Shown piece by piece: positions 11,847 through 23,689 of a stretch of DNA of 64,000 bases. The DNA is taken from positions 7,812,001 through 7,876,000 of the forward strand of contig NC_063154.1 of assembly GCF_020921035.1 (NCBI RefSeq), given 5' to 3'. Position numbers and translations under genes: made by a program. This stretch comes from Rhodamnia argentea (lineage: Eukaryota; Streptophyta; Magnoliopsida; Myrtales; Myrtaceae). Every line of letters begins with the position of its first letter. Within the stretch, counting starts at the first letter, position 1. The notes below the pieces were generated by a model. It saw only the letters and a program-made list of their open reading frames with translations, did no database searches and was not told the origin of the DNA.

Positions 11847-12305
11847 AATAAATTCTTATGCACCTTACCATTAGTAGAAAACCATATGTCACTTTCAACA
11901 AGTGGTGGTGGCAAACTACCACGGATCATATAACTTACACATTTTTGGCATTTATATGTAACAATCTCATTTATCATAGATATATTCGAGGATTGTACTG
12001 CTAGCTACCGTTTGTGACAATTTTCCACTGCCAATATATGAAATTAAAACTCAGATTTCCCGATTCTTTTTCTGTCTTCTCTTTTTTGCCATATTGAAGT
12101 CGAGCTAATTCTTTCAAGCTAAGAAGTATACACCTTGAAGTTGAAGAGACATCATCATGCAAAAAGTGTTGGCCACCTAATTAACTTTGTTCCTTGGTTC
12201 TTGCCTTGTACCAGATCAAAACCTTCTTGATAATGCATTGAAGAAGAAGAAGAAGAAGAAGAAGACAGAAAGGAAGAAGCAGCAGCTTAAGATTGCACAA
12301 GAGCA

Positions 12306-13018
12306 CTAGTAGTTCAGATGAACCAGAAACGACACAAGGCACATGCATAAAGAACCACAAAGCAAGACGAGCCCTAGCGAACTACTTGCTAGAATTATCA
12401 GATCCACTGCTTCCGCTAGCATCACCTTGTTCTTCTTCTTGCTCACTGTTCGAGTGTCGTAGTCATGGACATGACAATGACAATTCCAGCCACTTTGGCG
12501 GCCCTGAGGAGGATCTTTCTGTCTCTCCCTCTGCCTTACTTTGTCTATCCGCCGTCTTAGAATGTCCAAGTCCGCGTCCACCATATTCGCCGCCTTTCCT
12601 GTGGAACCGAAAGATTATTCATAGATTAATACCCTAAGAAACATAAGACAGGAATCCTAAACCATCTATATGCGAAGATTTGTCTTAGATTTCCTTAATG
12701 ACAATAATGGCAGTATAAATCACAGAGAGATCAAGGGAGGTATTCGATGTTTAACTGATTCAATATAAATCATTCTCTAACAAAATTTATCGCCGTGAAA
12801 AATTCATTCAATTCATGCTCGGTGGGACTCGGCCCTTGAAATCTTGAATTCATCAGTTTTGATAAAATGATGGCCAGTTTACGAGAGAATACGAACCTAC
12901 CTTCGTCCTTGAAGCTTCGCGATATCACTCTCGGGTACGTTATCGATGTCGTATGCCTGCGAGTGCCAGCCGGGCCTTTCACTCTGCACAAGCTTGGTGG
13001 AGACGATGAGCAGGCCAT
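12306..13018 (-). CDS. Uncharacterised small single-span membrane protein, copy B (2 exons, 136 aa)
   Basis: Coding exons are 12901-13018 and 12598-12306, with the same GTAGGT donor and CACAG acceptor as the paralogue at 4053-4770. Order of parts: a Ser/Thr/Arg-rich transit-like leader of about 38 residues, LDILRRRIDKVRQRER, a WNC motif where copy A has WNY, a shorter Lys run, and a C-terminal membrane span ending SFLVHLNY. It differs from copy A by many substitutions and by a two-codon length change in the Ser/Lys-rich stretch, yet the frame is intact in both. That suggests constraint on the protein, though a dN/dS test was not possible here. The TATA box is conserved. I assign no function. 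Confidence 0.7.
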
Positions 13019-13085
13019 TGGTGTGGAGGCTACTTACTTTGAAGGGCTAGTAAGTTTCCAGATTCAACTACTCTCCCTTGGCCCG

Positions 13086-13093
13086 TATTTATA
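13086..13093 (-). promoter_or_regulatory. TATA box of small membrane protein gene, copy B
   Basis: TATAAATA on the minus strand, 68 bp upstream of the ATG, matching the paralogue's promoter. The spacing differs by only 6 bp after a small deletion in B. Confidence 0.6.
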
Positions 13094-14049
13094 ACAAAAG
13101 AGATAAGGTTAACAAGAAGTTGTCATATTTGACAGATGTGCACTTGTACAGTTGTCCTAAGAGATATATTTAAACAATGTTTTTGCTGTTATCATAATGG
13201 TATAATCTCAATAATATGATCCCACGTTAACTTACGTGATAACTGCTCACCACATTGAGTTATGTGGTAGCCACTCAATATCATGACTATCTTGATGGAA
13301 AATATTATATGAAGGGGTGCGAATGGAAATACAAAAAGAGGTCTAAGTCAAATCCCCTCATGATTAGAAAACACACTATCAACATTGAGAGGACAGTTGG
13401 TTAGAAGTACTCATTTACTGACTTTCAAGGCTCTGCAAAACCGGTTTGTCAATCGGCTGCATCAATGACCGGAGGTAAATACAGAATTCTTCACGTTTCC
13501 ACATTCAATCTTGACTATGCTTGAGTTTTATGTTCATCCATGAATAATCGGGATATTCAGTCTTCTAGTAATTCTAACAGTTGCTTCTAATAATTTATTA
13601 AATCACACATTGGTTTAACAGCTGGACTTTCTATAAGAAATGCAAAAGTTATGCATGGAACTTACAGCACAGAGTGATATTTTTCGTTACAGGATAAGAC
13701 TATTGATTAGAGTTGCAGGATTTATTCATTACACGAATATCAACATCAAACCAACCTTAAGTAATGTCCAAACCTCGCTGATACTCCTAAATGTGCGCTT
13801 AACATGTTCCTTATTCTAGACCTTACACTTGTGCAGTTGTCCTAGGATACATGCACACAACATACTACCTCATGCATGAACTTTACTGCACAGTGATATT
13901 AGTTTGAGTTCATGTTAAGACATCTTGTCTGATACATCGATCCTTATAAGGTAGCATTATTGATTAGAGCCGCAAGATTTTCCGATGTTAGGTTAAATAG
14001 AAGTATGAAGATATATCCAAACCGTCAATATCAACATCAAAACTAAATT

Positions 14050-14643
14050 TTATTTTATTTTTTTGGTAAGGAAAAAACTAAACTAAATTAAAATGTTAAT
14101 ATGGTAATATATTAAAACTTTTAAAAATAATATTAAGAAATTAAAATTTTAAAAAAAATTGAGAGGAACAAATCTAAAAAGTGTTTTCACCTCTTTAGAT
14201 TTTTCACTTTTGCAATGGCCAGCGGAAGGCGAGCTCAAGCTCGTCGGATCTAGCAAGCCTCAAGCTCGAGCTTGTCCGTGGCTCGCCCCGGCCTTCGCAG
14301 TGGAGGAAGAAGGAAGAATGAAAGAATCAAGAAAATCAAAAATCAAAACTAAATTAATTTTTTTTTGTAAGGAAAAAAACTAAATTAAAATGTTAATATA
14401 GTAATATATTAGAAAAATTAAAAAATAATATGAAGAAATTAAAATTTAAAAAAAAAATCGAGAGGAACAAATCTGGAAAGTGTTTTCACCTCTTTAGATT
14501 TGGGAATTCACTTTCCTCATTTTATACATAAATTCTCAACTGACCGAAAAATGTTTTCCGTTGACTAAGTCATTTCAGCGAACTAAACGGGTGAAAGTCC
14601 AAAAAACTAATTTCGGGAAAATGCTTTCCCCGACACAAACGCC
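14050..14643. mobile_element. Rearranged second copy of the GTGTTTGTTTCA-type MITE
   Basis: The right end (CCCCGACACAAACGC) and the block around GAGAGGAACAAATCTGGAAAGTG match the element at 6197-6824. The AACAAATCT...GTGTTTTCACCTCTTTAG block occurs twice (about 14165 and 14465), around a decayed GAGCTCAAGCTCG core, so this copy is internally duplicated or is two nested insertions. The left end is not recognisable. Confidence 0.5.
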
Positions 14644-14655
14644 GGGTACCATTTA

Positions 14656-15124
14656 CCGTTGCGCCACTTTGCAAGATATTGTCCGCTTTGGACACATAGT
14701 CCTCACGGTTTTGTTCCTCCAAGCATCGCCCATACAACGCTCGTAAAACGCGTCTTGCAAGTTAAGAGGGTCCATTGCCATATAAACAAGCCCAAGACTC
14801 CCCTCCTAAGCAATGTGGGACAAGGGAATGTCACATAATCCCCCCCTTAGCGGCACAGCGTCTCCGCTGTGCCCTCGCCGGCACCCGCGAGCGCCCACCG
14901 TGGTCCACACATACCAACCGTAACGGCCTGGGCCCCACGCGCTTCCGTTGCGCCACTTTGCAAGATATTGTTTACTTTGGACACACAGTCCTCACGGTTT
15001 TGTTCTTTCGAGCATCGCCCATACAATGCCCGGAAAACGCGTCTTGCAAGTTAAGAGGGCTCATTGCCATATAAGCAAGCCCAAGACTTCCCTCCTAAGC
15101 AATGTGGGACAAGGGGATGTCACA
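14656..15124. mobile_element. TRIM-like element: two 180-bp direct repeats with 109-bp spacer
   Basis: Direct repeats 14656-14835 and 14945-15124 both begin CCGTTGCGCCACTTTGCAAG and end in GTCACA. They contain the GATATTGT...CTTTGGACACA and AATGTGGGACAAGGG motifs that I recall from a widespread plant terminal-repeat retrotransposon in miniature. The GC-rich spacer has no open frame. The second copy is preceded by TAACGGCCTGGGCC, which in related elements marks the true LTR start, so the first copy is probably 5'-truncated. Classification is from memory. Confidence 0.6.
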
Positions 15125-15895
15125 ATTTATTTAAAAAAGTACTAAAAAATTCTCAACCCTATTGTATTGGTACCTATTCAATTCTAAACTTTTCAATTGG
15201 ACCAATTTAGTCCTAAATCTTTTTGCATTTGTACCAATTCGATACATCCGATCAATTTTGGCAGAAAATCATTAACGTAGATATGGATCGTTATATATGG
15301 CACGGCTAGCGCCGACGTGGACATTTTTAAATAATTTTTGCAAAAAAAAAATAGTTATTTTTTTCTTTTTTTCATTCTTTCACTATGGCCAGCGAGGGTC
15401 ACCGGCAAACCCTCGCTTCCCACTAGGTGAGGGCTAGCCAGCCCACGTCGACCAATGGCGAGGGTCGCGGGCCTCATCAAATTTGGGCAAGAGCCGCTTC
15501 GCCCGAGGCTACAAGGGCCTTCGAGGCCACGATGGCCTCGCCCAAGGCCATCCCGGCCGCATGCAAAGACCCTCGCCCTTGGCCTTCGCAGCCCTCACCT
15601 AGATCTAGAGAGGGCTAACTAGCCCTTACTAATGACAATCAAGGGTTGCCAGCAACCCTCGCCAGCCAAAGCGAAAGAAAAAAAAAAGGAAAAATAATTA
15701 AAAAAAACTATTAGTTAAATAACTAAAGAAAAACGTCCATACGCAAGCCATACGACGTAGGACGACCAACGTCCACGTCAACAATTAAAATTGACCGAAT
15801 GGACAGAATTGGTACCAATACAAAAAGGTTTATGACTAAATTAATTTTATTGAAAGGGTAGGATTATGATTTTTTTTGTACTTTTCCCCGTGCCA
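15125..15895. mobile_element. Long-TIR Mutator-like MITE, complete copy
   Basis: The left arm (TTGTATTGGTACC and TTTAGTCCTAAATC blocks) and the inverted right arm (GGTACCAATACAAAAAGG) surround a GC-rich core full of GCGAGGGTC and GGCCTTCGAGGCC motifs. It directly abuts the TRIM-like repeat. I could not find a convincing target duplication. The core's open frames (for example 15427-15618) are low-complexity and not genes. Confidence 0.6.
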
Positions 15896-15899
15896 AAGA

Positions 15900-16685
15900 A
15901 GTGGTTTGGTTCAGAATAATCGACATTAGTGAAAGAGATGGAAAAGTCATTATTGCAAACTCTACCTTCCACCCCCAGCCGCCCCCCCTCTCTCTCTCTC
16001 TAGGAAGATTAATCCAAGGGACTGACTCTACACATTTACATTAATTGTCAATTACTATATCTAATCTTTGATAAAACTATCCATCGCTTATTGAAAATCC
16101 CCAAAGGGAAAAGCCCAACCAAAAGGCGTTGAACATCGCTATATTGTTAGGTCCCCAACCTATGCGCTTTGTCCTTTAGTTGATTAACCAAAGTTGAGAA
16201 CTTGACTAACCCGGTTTATTGGATATATTTTACCTCTCTTTTCCAAGTTACATGGTGCAAGATTCAAGTTAATGATTAGCAGCACATAACAACTCAGACA
16301 GTAGAAATAAGGTAAGCTTGTTGTCTAACATGCACATAATAATGAGTAGGGTCAAGTCTTGCCATTCTTGTCGTAACATGATCCGTGGTGTACATAATAT
16401 CGATTTGCTACACATTTCCGGTATGTTTTCATCAATCTAAGAACTAATTTAGCTTCGAAAATGGCTGATGAAATTGCCAGCTACCTAACTGACAAAAAAG
16501 AAACATCAAATGAGCGTCTTAGGTAGTCGTGATGATGTTGTTCTTTCTTTACTTAATTGTATCTTATGACCATCTCCATCTAGCCACTCTGAGTCCCTAC
16601 CTTTGAGAAATATATTTTGCGTGAATTATCCTTCCAAGCGTAATTAGATGACACGTTCCAATTATGCAAAACTTCATGATTAGAT

Positions 16686-16738
<53 letters not shown>

Positions 16739-17701
16739 ATTATGCAAAACTTGATGATATAGGGTTTAATAGTGTCTCCTGCCTAACTCGACATTAGTCT
16801 TAATTAATGGACATTCACCAAAACAAAGAAAAGAGGGAAAAATTCCAGAGGGAATTTGATCATAGGATTTGAGGGTAGGTGAGATAGCTTAAGATTCTGA
16901 TAAAATTTCTAACAAAGTGTCAGAGACAAGTGCATGAAGATCCGGGATAGCCAGTCCTAAGAAAGCAAATGGCGATGGAGTGTTTGGTGTCGAAAAGAAA
17001 AAATAATAAAGAAACCTTAGCAATTCGATTTGGCCACGTATCCTTTGGACAACTTTAACTCCTTCCCCCTTGGGTAGGGAGACACATCTGACACGTAACA
17101 GAGGGACACTACAGCAATCTTTTGCTGGCAAGGATTGTTTTTCTTAACGGCAAGCGCAAGAGCTTCCAAACCTAATGGTGAACTATGCATGAACACTTTG
17201 CTGATGAATCTCACATCGCTTGCGTTTTGTCGCCCGCCACGGTAACGATCTGGGGGTCGCGGACATTCGTGATCGGCAATTCTAGTCTCTCTATATCGAT
17301 GATCGGCTCATTTTTAGAGCATGAGCTATGTGTAGATTTTAGTCAATTCGTGCTAAGTTGACAGCTAGTTGATGGTTTCAAACAGACACATATGGTCACG
17401 ACAGTTTTGCATGGGGGAACTTGGCCTCGACAACAACTTTTGATTATTCAAGTTTTCCCTGAATAAACGCGAACTGAGTCTGCTTCAAATACCTAATTTT
17501 TTTGCGGGCTCCAAAGGAAGAAATAAAATTGAATAAGGATAAAAGAGTACGTGATGCAAGTATACACACGTGTCGACACCCATCGGTGCTAACCAAGCTT
17601 TTGTCCTAATCACGGATCGATGAGGGACGCATTTAGTCAGCTTTTGTCTTAATTAATAGAAATCCACCTAGCACAAAATGTCCAAACGTTGTGCTGCGGC
17701 T

Positions 17702-17738
<37 letters not shown>

Positions 17739-18680
17739 GGGAACAGATGTAAGTCATCTTGATTTGATTAACCTTTTCTACAAACTTTTTAAATCTGTTC
17801 GATCATGAGATGATGAACAAGTGTACCCTAATCAGTAGTACCATTTTTCGTTACAACTTTAGTAACTGATGATGGAGTTAGGCAGATTTAAAAAAGCTGT
17901 AAATTATGAAACCCCAGAATGTCGAATTCAATGATGGCCAACTTTAAGGGAGCAAATGATTGGAGGAGACTATATACTTATCAGGCTTTCAACTTTACAG
18001 CATTTCCCCATATTTTTTTCGTAATTAATTAGATTCAGATTGTGTACACAAATCGAAAGCGGCACCAAAATATATGCAGAATTCGTGTGGCAAGTGACCT
18101 TAAGTTCCATACACGGGAGGACCGGAGGAAAATTTAGTATGACAGACTAGATCTATTCTCAATGAGGGCTCACAGAGTACAATTGGTTCTGTCAAATTTT
18201 AGGTAACTCCATATAGGTAACTACCGAAAAGTCTGTCCGGCTCAGAAGAAGGTATTTTCAATGAGATTCGCAAAATCACATACCGACATAACATCGCCCA
18301 TCCTTTTTAATGCAGCTAAAAAAACCCAAAATTAGACCCGACACTCGTCGACCAAAAGCACATTTCAGAAACCACCATGGTGATGTTCCATGACAGAATC
18401 CGAATATAGAAGAGTAAAGGGAGTCATGCCCTCCAGAATCTTGCTTTTATCCTTGTTCGGCCAAAGCCGCTCAATAAGTCTGGGCATGGTCCTCCAGTCT
18501 TCAAGCATTACAACTTTTTACACGCATGAAACCCATTGAAATGACATTAGCAACTGCACACTGAAAAGCTAAATTAGCTAGACCTACTATTGAGTTCTCC
18601 GAATACAGCTTCACACGAGACATGTACAGCTGGAAGTCTAAAAGTCTATTCTGGACAGTATACACATGACAACTAAGCGA
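15900..18680. other. Gene-free interval between duplication block and MAF1
   Basis: AT-rich intergenic DNA. It contains a CT microsatellite (about 16688-16738, some 25 units), a GA microsatellite (about 17703-17735), and two short overlapping minus-strand open frames (16889-17214) that I do not recognise. The last few hundred bases before 18686 should include the MAF1 3' UTR, but no polyadenylation site could be fixed. Confidence 0.6.
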
Positions 18681-18685
18681 TGTAT

Positions 18686-21600
18686 TTACATGTCCATGTC
18701 GTCGAAGATTTCCTCGTCCTCACCATAGCCTAATTCATTTGGAAGCAGTCCCTCCACCACCAAGTTACTGCCAAAGCGATAATGGTGAACATATAAGTTT
18801 CATCAAGAGAAGGAATGAGACGAGTAAAATGAAACTTGACCCACCTTAAGCAGCAAAATCGGAAGCTAACAATGCGCTTTAGTTTCCGGTTATAGAAGAA
18901 GAAACTGAAAGACCATCTGAAGGAGCCCAAAAAAGTGAGTTAATGATTAACATCAGAATGGAAACCACTTGCACAAGTGAGGCGATGATGAGCAGACAAT
19001 TACATTGCTCCTCTCTCTGAAAATGGATCTGCATCTGAATTGGGATTATAGCTGTATATTTCGCATTCGGATAGCTTAACAACCTGCACGGCTATGAGTT
19101 AGGAGAAAAAACACTTGCTGATGGAACATGCAGTTATATTCTTGTAAAGGTCACCTCATCCATAGCCTCTTTTAAGGTTTCAAGAAGGGAACCATCACCA
19201 TTTGCCTCAATCCATTCCTGGAAATTAATAGCTAAACAATTAAACTTCATCGATGTCAAATATGAGCAATAAAAGGTGGAAATAGTATACTTTGTGGAAT
19301 AAAAAAGATTATGGAATAAGCAGGAGAACTCAGAAGGGTAAAGAACCTTAAACCAAGTTTCTCCTCCTCATTCATAGCTATGTAGATAGAAAAAACAGAA
19401 CCCCTCGACATTAAAGGAGATCCTCTGCTCTCACCAGTAGCGATAAACAATAACAGCAGCAATGACAGTAATTAGCAACTACAACCAACTACATGTAAAT
19501 AGCACATTTAGAGAAGACTTAATGAAATAAAGGGGAAAAGAAAGAGGATGGAATGATAGGTCACACCACACATTTGTATGTCAAATTGATAAAAACCAAC
19601 ATTGATGTATTCAGATACGAGTGAACCAAGATTATTCACAAGGAATTACCTTGGATGCTTCAAACATGTACGTATCAAAGATCTGCTTAAAACTGTCCCA
19701 GCTTTCCTCAGTAAAGAACTGATGAGCTTTCACCACACTGGAAAACCAACAGACAGGTAATCCTGATACCATTGCTAGAACATGAATTGCTACAATGTAT
19801 ATCCCGATAAAGACTTTGCTTAGTCATAAGTTATAAAATGTCATCGGGTCACAAGTTGATTGTGAGAGAAGCAACTATCAGCTTGGGAAATGGAGAGACT
19901 TGAACTCTCAGCTCCTCCTAGAGCAACAGTTCTCTGAACTGTCTGTCAACCTTTGACAACACTCCCAACATGATCAAGAAAGGATTATACAACGGGTTGC
20001 CATGTCGCCTAGTCAGCTGACGAAGACATTACCCATAATCCTTCCTTCTATTCCAGTAACAAAGTAGAAACGAACATACAGATGTACCTGAAGTCGTAAT
20101 CCGGATACATGTGAGACAGTGTAAGAACCAGATAGATCAATGTCTTTCGGCTGCATTGACCATAAGCAAAAACCCAGTCAAACAAACATAACAAGTGAAA
20201 ACCCCACATATGTGAAGCCAAGTAACTCTTTTGCACCTGGATCTGCTCAACAAGTGATCGACCGGTGAAGAAGAGTCAGTGTCTGAAGATCTTCCGAGAT
20301 AATCAAGAATCTGACATTGAGTAGCAAAAACTTTGAAGGAAAGAGACATCGTAAATCGCAATCAAGCACGACACATGCATTCGAAATACCAATGGCCTTT
20401 GTCCACATAAAGAGAGACAAGGGATATGGGTTTAAGAGCGACTACGTAGAGGCCCAATCCAACACAACGAACCAAAAGCACAGAAAAGAATACTAGAATG
20501 GTGATAACCAGTCCACTAATACAGGACCTGAATCTCTTAATGTGTTTTTTAGCATTCTTTTAATCATTATCAATGAAATGTGGGAAGTACACAGCATTGA
20601 GAATAGAAATTATTCTGTTGGGATCGCAGGAATGAGATTATAACATCTTGAACACACTAAAATGGGACTAACAATATCTGTCATCCAATATATTTCTACA
20701 ATATTTAATGTTATACTAGTAACAATGATCAGCGAATATAAACATTTCTCATCAAAAGGTTGTTTACTATAATCTTCTCAGCAGCAATTACATGAACTTT
20801 CACCATGCACACTGTTTAATCCACTGCATCTGGATTAGAAAACAATCGGAACATAATGTGATAACAAGCCCAGACAGCAACATAGAAACTCAACTGTTAA
20901 TTAAATTGAAATCGATCCCATCTGTATGTCAAATGTTACACGGGAGGAGACGAGAAAGGGTATACAACCAACAAAGCACCCTTTCAACAACTATGAAGTT
21001 TTATTTACATTAAACGACATGTTAAATTGTCCTTGATTTACCTCATGCTCCAAACTGAGGGAGAGTTTTTTATCTGTTCCTGTATGCTTGCCTATAAGGA
21101 ACAGCGTGGAGCCCATAGTCAACAATACAAAATGAAGTAAACCGAAAAAAAGGAAGGAAAAATGAAAATCATACGTACAGGAGTAAGCTTCAAGGCACCC
21201 TTTAATGGTACATTCACCAAGACTCAAATGATCCAAGAAATCATTTATTCTGCAATATTTCGATTAGGAAGCTTCACTTTAACCGTTCCAGAAAAGCTGC
21301 TGAGATTCTGAAAAGACTACCTACGAGATTACCGTTCCAGAGGGGTGTATTCTAGGAACTTCATTGTGCAGGTAGTATGATGAGTTCAGCAGCCTTCTCA
21401 GAGGTCCTGTCAAGCAAATAAAGGGTAGAAATAAAATAAAATAAAAATTAGCCAAGAATTTATTTGTATGTGGTTACAGCTCAATGTTACTCTTCTATAT
21501 AAATTCCAGAAGAGAAAATAAGGAATAAATGACAGCACACATGACAAAACTGATTCCTAGCCAACTAGAAGGAGGAGACAAAGCACAACGATTCTCCTAT

Positions 21601-22810
21601 CCAAATGGAAGGAGGAGATCAAACAATCCTCACGGAGATATTAGCTCTCCATTATGTCAGAATCAGATTTGCTCATTTCATGCAAGATATTCCCGATAAT
21701 CAATATTATCACCTCGAATACATGCACATCAAGCAATCAATACCCTCATTTTAGTGGAAACAGTAAAGCAGGCAGCAATTACCATGATTTTTTTTTTGGG
21801 TCCAACAATTACCCTGATGAAAAGGGGAAATTAGCATCCAAGTTGCTCCTTCCAATCTAATAATGATATATTAGGCGTTCACCAACATTTCACTAAACAG
21901 GTTAAGTATAGTTTACATCAATCATTCGACTACTAAAACATAGGTGTCCTCTCCGAAAATCTCCCAATTGCTGATTGATAAAAATATCTCCTTCTCTCTT
22001 CAGCTCTAGACTTGTAGGTTTTATTCAACCTGCGGGTGCAGTCATCTTTTTATAGCTCTCTGGGTGACTTAAAACTCAACCATAAGTACGTTTCGGCGCC
22101 TAGAGGACACAGTAGCAATGATTTTAACTCTGGTACTTAAATCAAGAAGCCCAAATGAGTGCCAACGCATAGCGAATATCTTTCTACTAGGTAAGTCAGG
22201 GTCTGCAACGCTTAAAGTGCAAGGACACAGCATGCACAAGTTCCTGTCTCCTGTAAGAAGAAAACATCGCAAAAGATCGATGCTCGGTACCACTGAAACT
22301 CGACACAACAGCTCTAGACATCTCCTCCGTTACATTCATCATCAAGCCACAAGAACAATTCAATGCCGTCTAGCAATCTAAGCCGAGTCCCCCTCGGCTC
22401 AACCCCTAGCCCATTTCTAGCACTGTCCCACAGAGCCTCCCACCAAAAAACCACAGCAACGCGCCATGACTCCACACACAAGTCGGGTGACCCAACCCAA
22501 CTAAAAACCTAACGAGGCGAAGGAGAACAGCGAATTCCGCCAGAGACCGTGACGGAAAGACAGGAAATGGCGACCGGCGGTGCAGACGACTCGCCAACAA
22601 ACAGATCGGGAGACAGCAGAACAGAGGGCAAGGGGGAATGGAGATCGAAGATCGAACGTACCTCGAGGATCGGGTCGACGAGATGGAATTGTCGAGACGA
22701 AGGTGGAATTATACAGAAGGAGGGATCCACAAGCTTTTTCTTGCTTCGGTGTTGGTGTGGGCGTCGGAGGGTGAATCGGAGCATCGAGGAAGGAAACCTA
22801 ATTGGAATAT
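18686..22810 (-). CDS. MAF1: MAF1, repressor of RNA polymerase III (10 coding exons, 224 aa)
   Basis: MAF1 binds RNA polymerase III and shuts off tRNA and 5S transcription under stress. Coding exons in order: 21364-21333, 21249-21179, 21091-21042, 20310-20237, 20150-20088, 19737-19650, 19217-19155, 19083-19004, 18916-18845, 18767-18686. All introns are GT-AG, phases agree, and the lengths sum to 675 nt. The protein starts MKFLEYTPLERINDFLDHL. It keeps the family's conserved blocks GTDKKLSLSLEHEILDYLG, TLIYLVLTLSHMYPDYDF, SWDSFKQIFDTYMFEASKEW, CEIYSYNPNSDADPF and WSFSFFFYNRKLKRIVSFR, and ends in an acidic EDEEIFDDMDM tail. The length equals the usual plant form as I recall it. The leader is split: a UTR exon at 21365-21406, a 1255-bp intron, and a first exon from 22662 to about 22810 (donor GTACGT); the outer limit is estimated. 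No lesion is seen. Confidence 0.95.
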
Positions 22811-22968
22811 TCTCAACCGTAGCCCCCTCTGGCCCTGAGTCTGATTAATGATTGATCAACCCCTTTGGCTGGGTCGGGTGGGTGCTTCGTGGAAATGGAG
22901 TCGGGGCAGGTTTTCGGATCGGATCAACAGGGACGGACGGTTCAGTTCAATAGAGGGCTAAGCATAAT

Positions 22969-22984
22969 CTAAGTAGCACCGATC

Positions 22985-23018
<34 letters not shown>

Positions 23019-23659
23019 TACGCGACACGCCGATACGTCATTTCTCAAAAATAGAAAAATCCGACACATCGGGGACACGTTATATTAAATATTTTTTTAA
23101 ATATAAAATAAATAAATAAAGCCAACATAGGTATTATATGCACCGATTTTAATCGTAGATGGCGAGCTTTCACTTACGTCAACAATTCAACGAACTCAAG
23201 AATTGTAAAAAATAGAAAGATATCATATTCTGGAAAACTCAAAAGCATGGCACCATAAAAGGATACCAAACGAGATTAGAAGGTTTTATCTTTCATAAAA
23301 GATCCGAAAGTTAGCATTGCCGAGTAGTTAAGGCTAAATTTTTAGAAGATGGGTCGGTCCCACAACTCGGAGAGAAGGAAAGGGAAAAGCGACGACGGGA
23401 GTCGCAATTCTACAATATCTAGAGTTCCAAAGTCCAAACTGTCGTTATTAAGTTTTTTCTCTTTTTTAATGAACTTCACAAGTTCGACACCTTGGACTCG
23501 GGTGTCGGTAGAGTGTCGGCCCCATTGACCAAGTGTCGAAATGTCGATACGCGGTCAACGAGACCGACACGGGTGTCGGGAGTTGTCGGACGGGTGTCGG
23601 TGTCGGACACGGTGTCGGACACGACACTCTCACTTAGGAGGAGTGTCGGTGCTACATAG
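22969..23659. mobile_element. Non-autonomous hAT-like element with subterminal CCGACA arrays
   Basis: Terminal inverted repeats CTAAGTAGCACCGA (left) and CTATGTAGCACCGA (right, read on the other strand) differ at one of 14 bases. An exact 8-bp target duplication AGCATAAT lies at 22961-22968 and 23660-23667. Inside the left end are about six CCGACA units; the right end has a denser set of GTGTCGG units in inverse orientation. Paired subterminal arrays and an 8-bp duplication fit the hAT superfamily. The 691-bp body has no transposase. It sits about 160 bp upstream of the estimated MAF1 transcript start. Confidence 0.85.
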
Positions 23660-23689
23660 AGCATAATAGATCGGGAAAAATCGTCGGAT

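Larger units (their letters stand above)
9690..14040. repeat. Segmental duplication, copy B
   Basis: This is the sister of the block at 1-6050. It lacks A's 0.55-kb insertion but has gained a 508-bp transposon at 11339-11846. The match stops at about 14037, where it abuts a MITE remnant starting with AAACTAAATTTTATT, so that boundary was probably eroded or cut by the MITE. Two tandem blocks separated by a 3.6-kb spacer suggest unequal exchange, but the mechanism is inferred. Confidence 0.85.

Noticed and set aside
22982..23025. CRISPR-like or telomere-like array at the CCGACA repeats
   Set aside because: The repeats are contiguous six-base units without spacers, lie inside a hAT-like element in a plant nuclear sequence, and do not match the plant telomere repeat.
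23310..23380. tRNA-like stretch GCCGAGTAGTTAAGG inside the hAT-like element
   Set aside because: Only the A-box-like part is good; there is no B box or acceptor-stem pairing that I can build.
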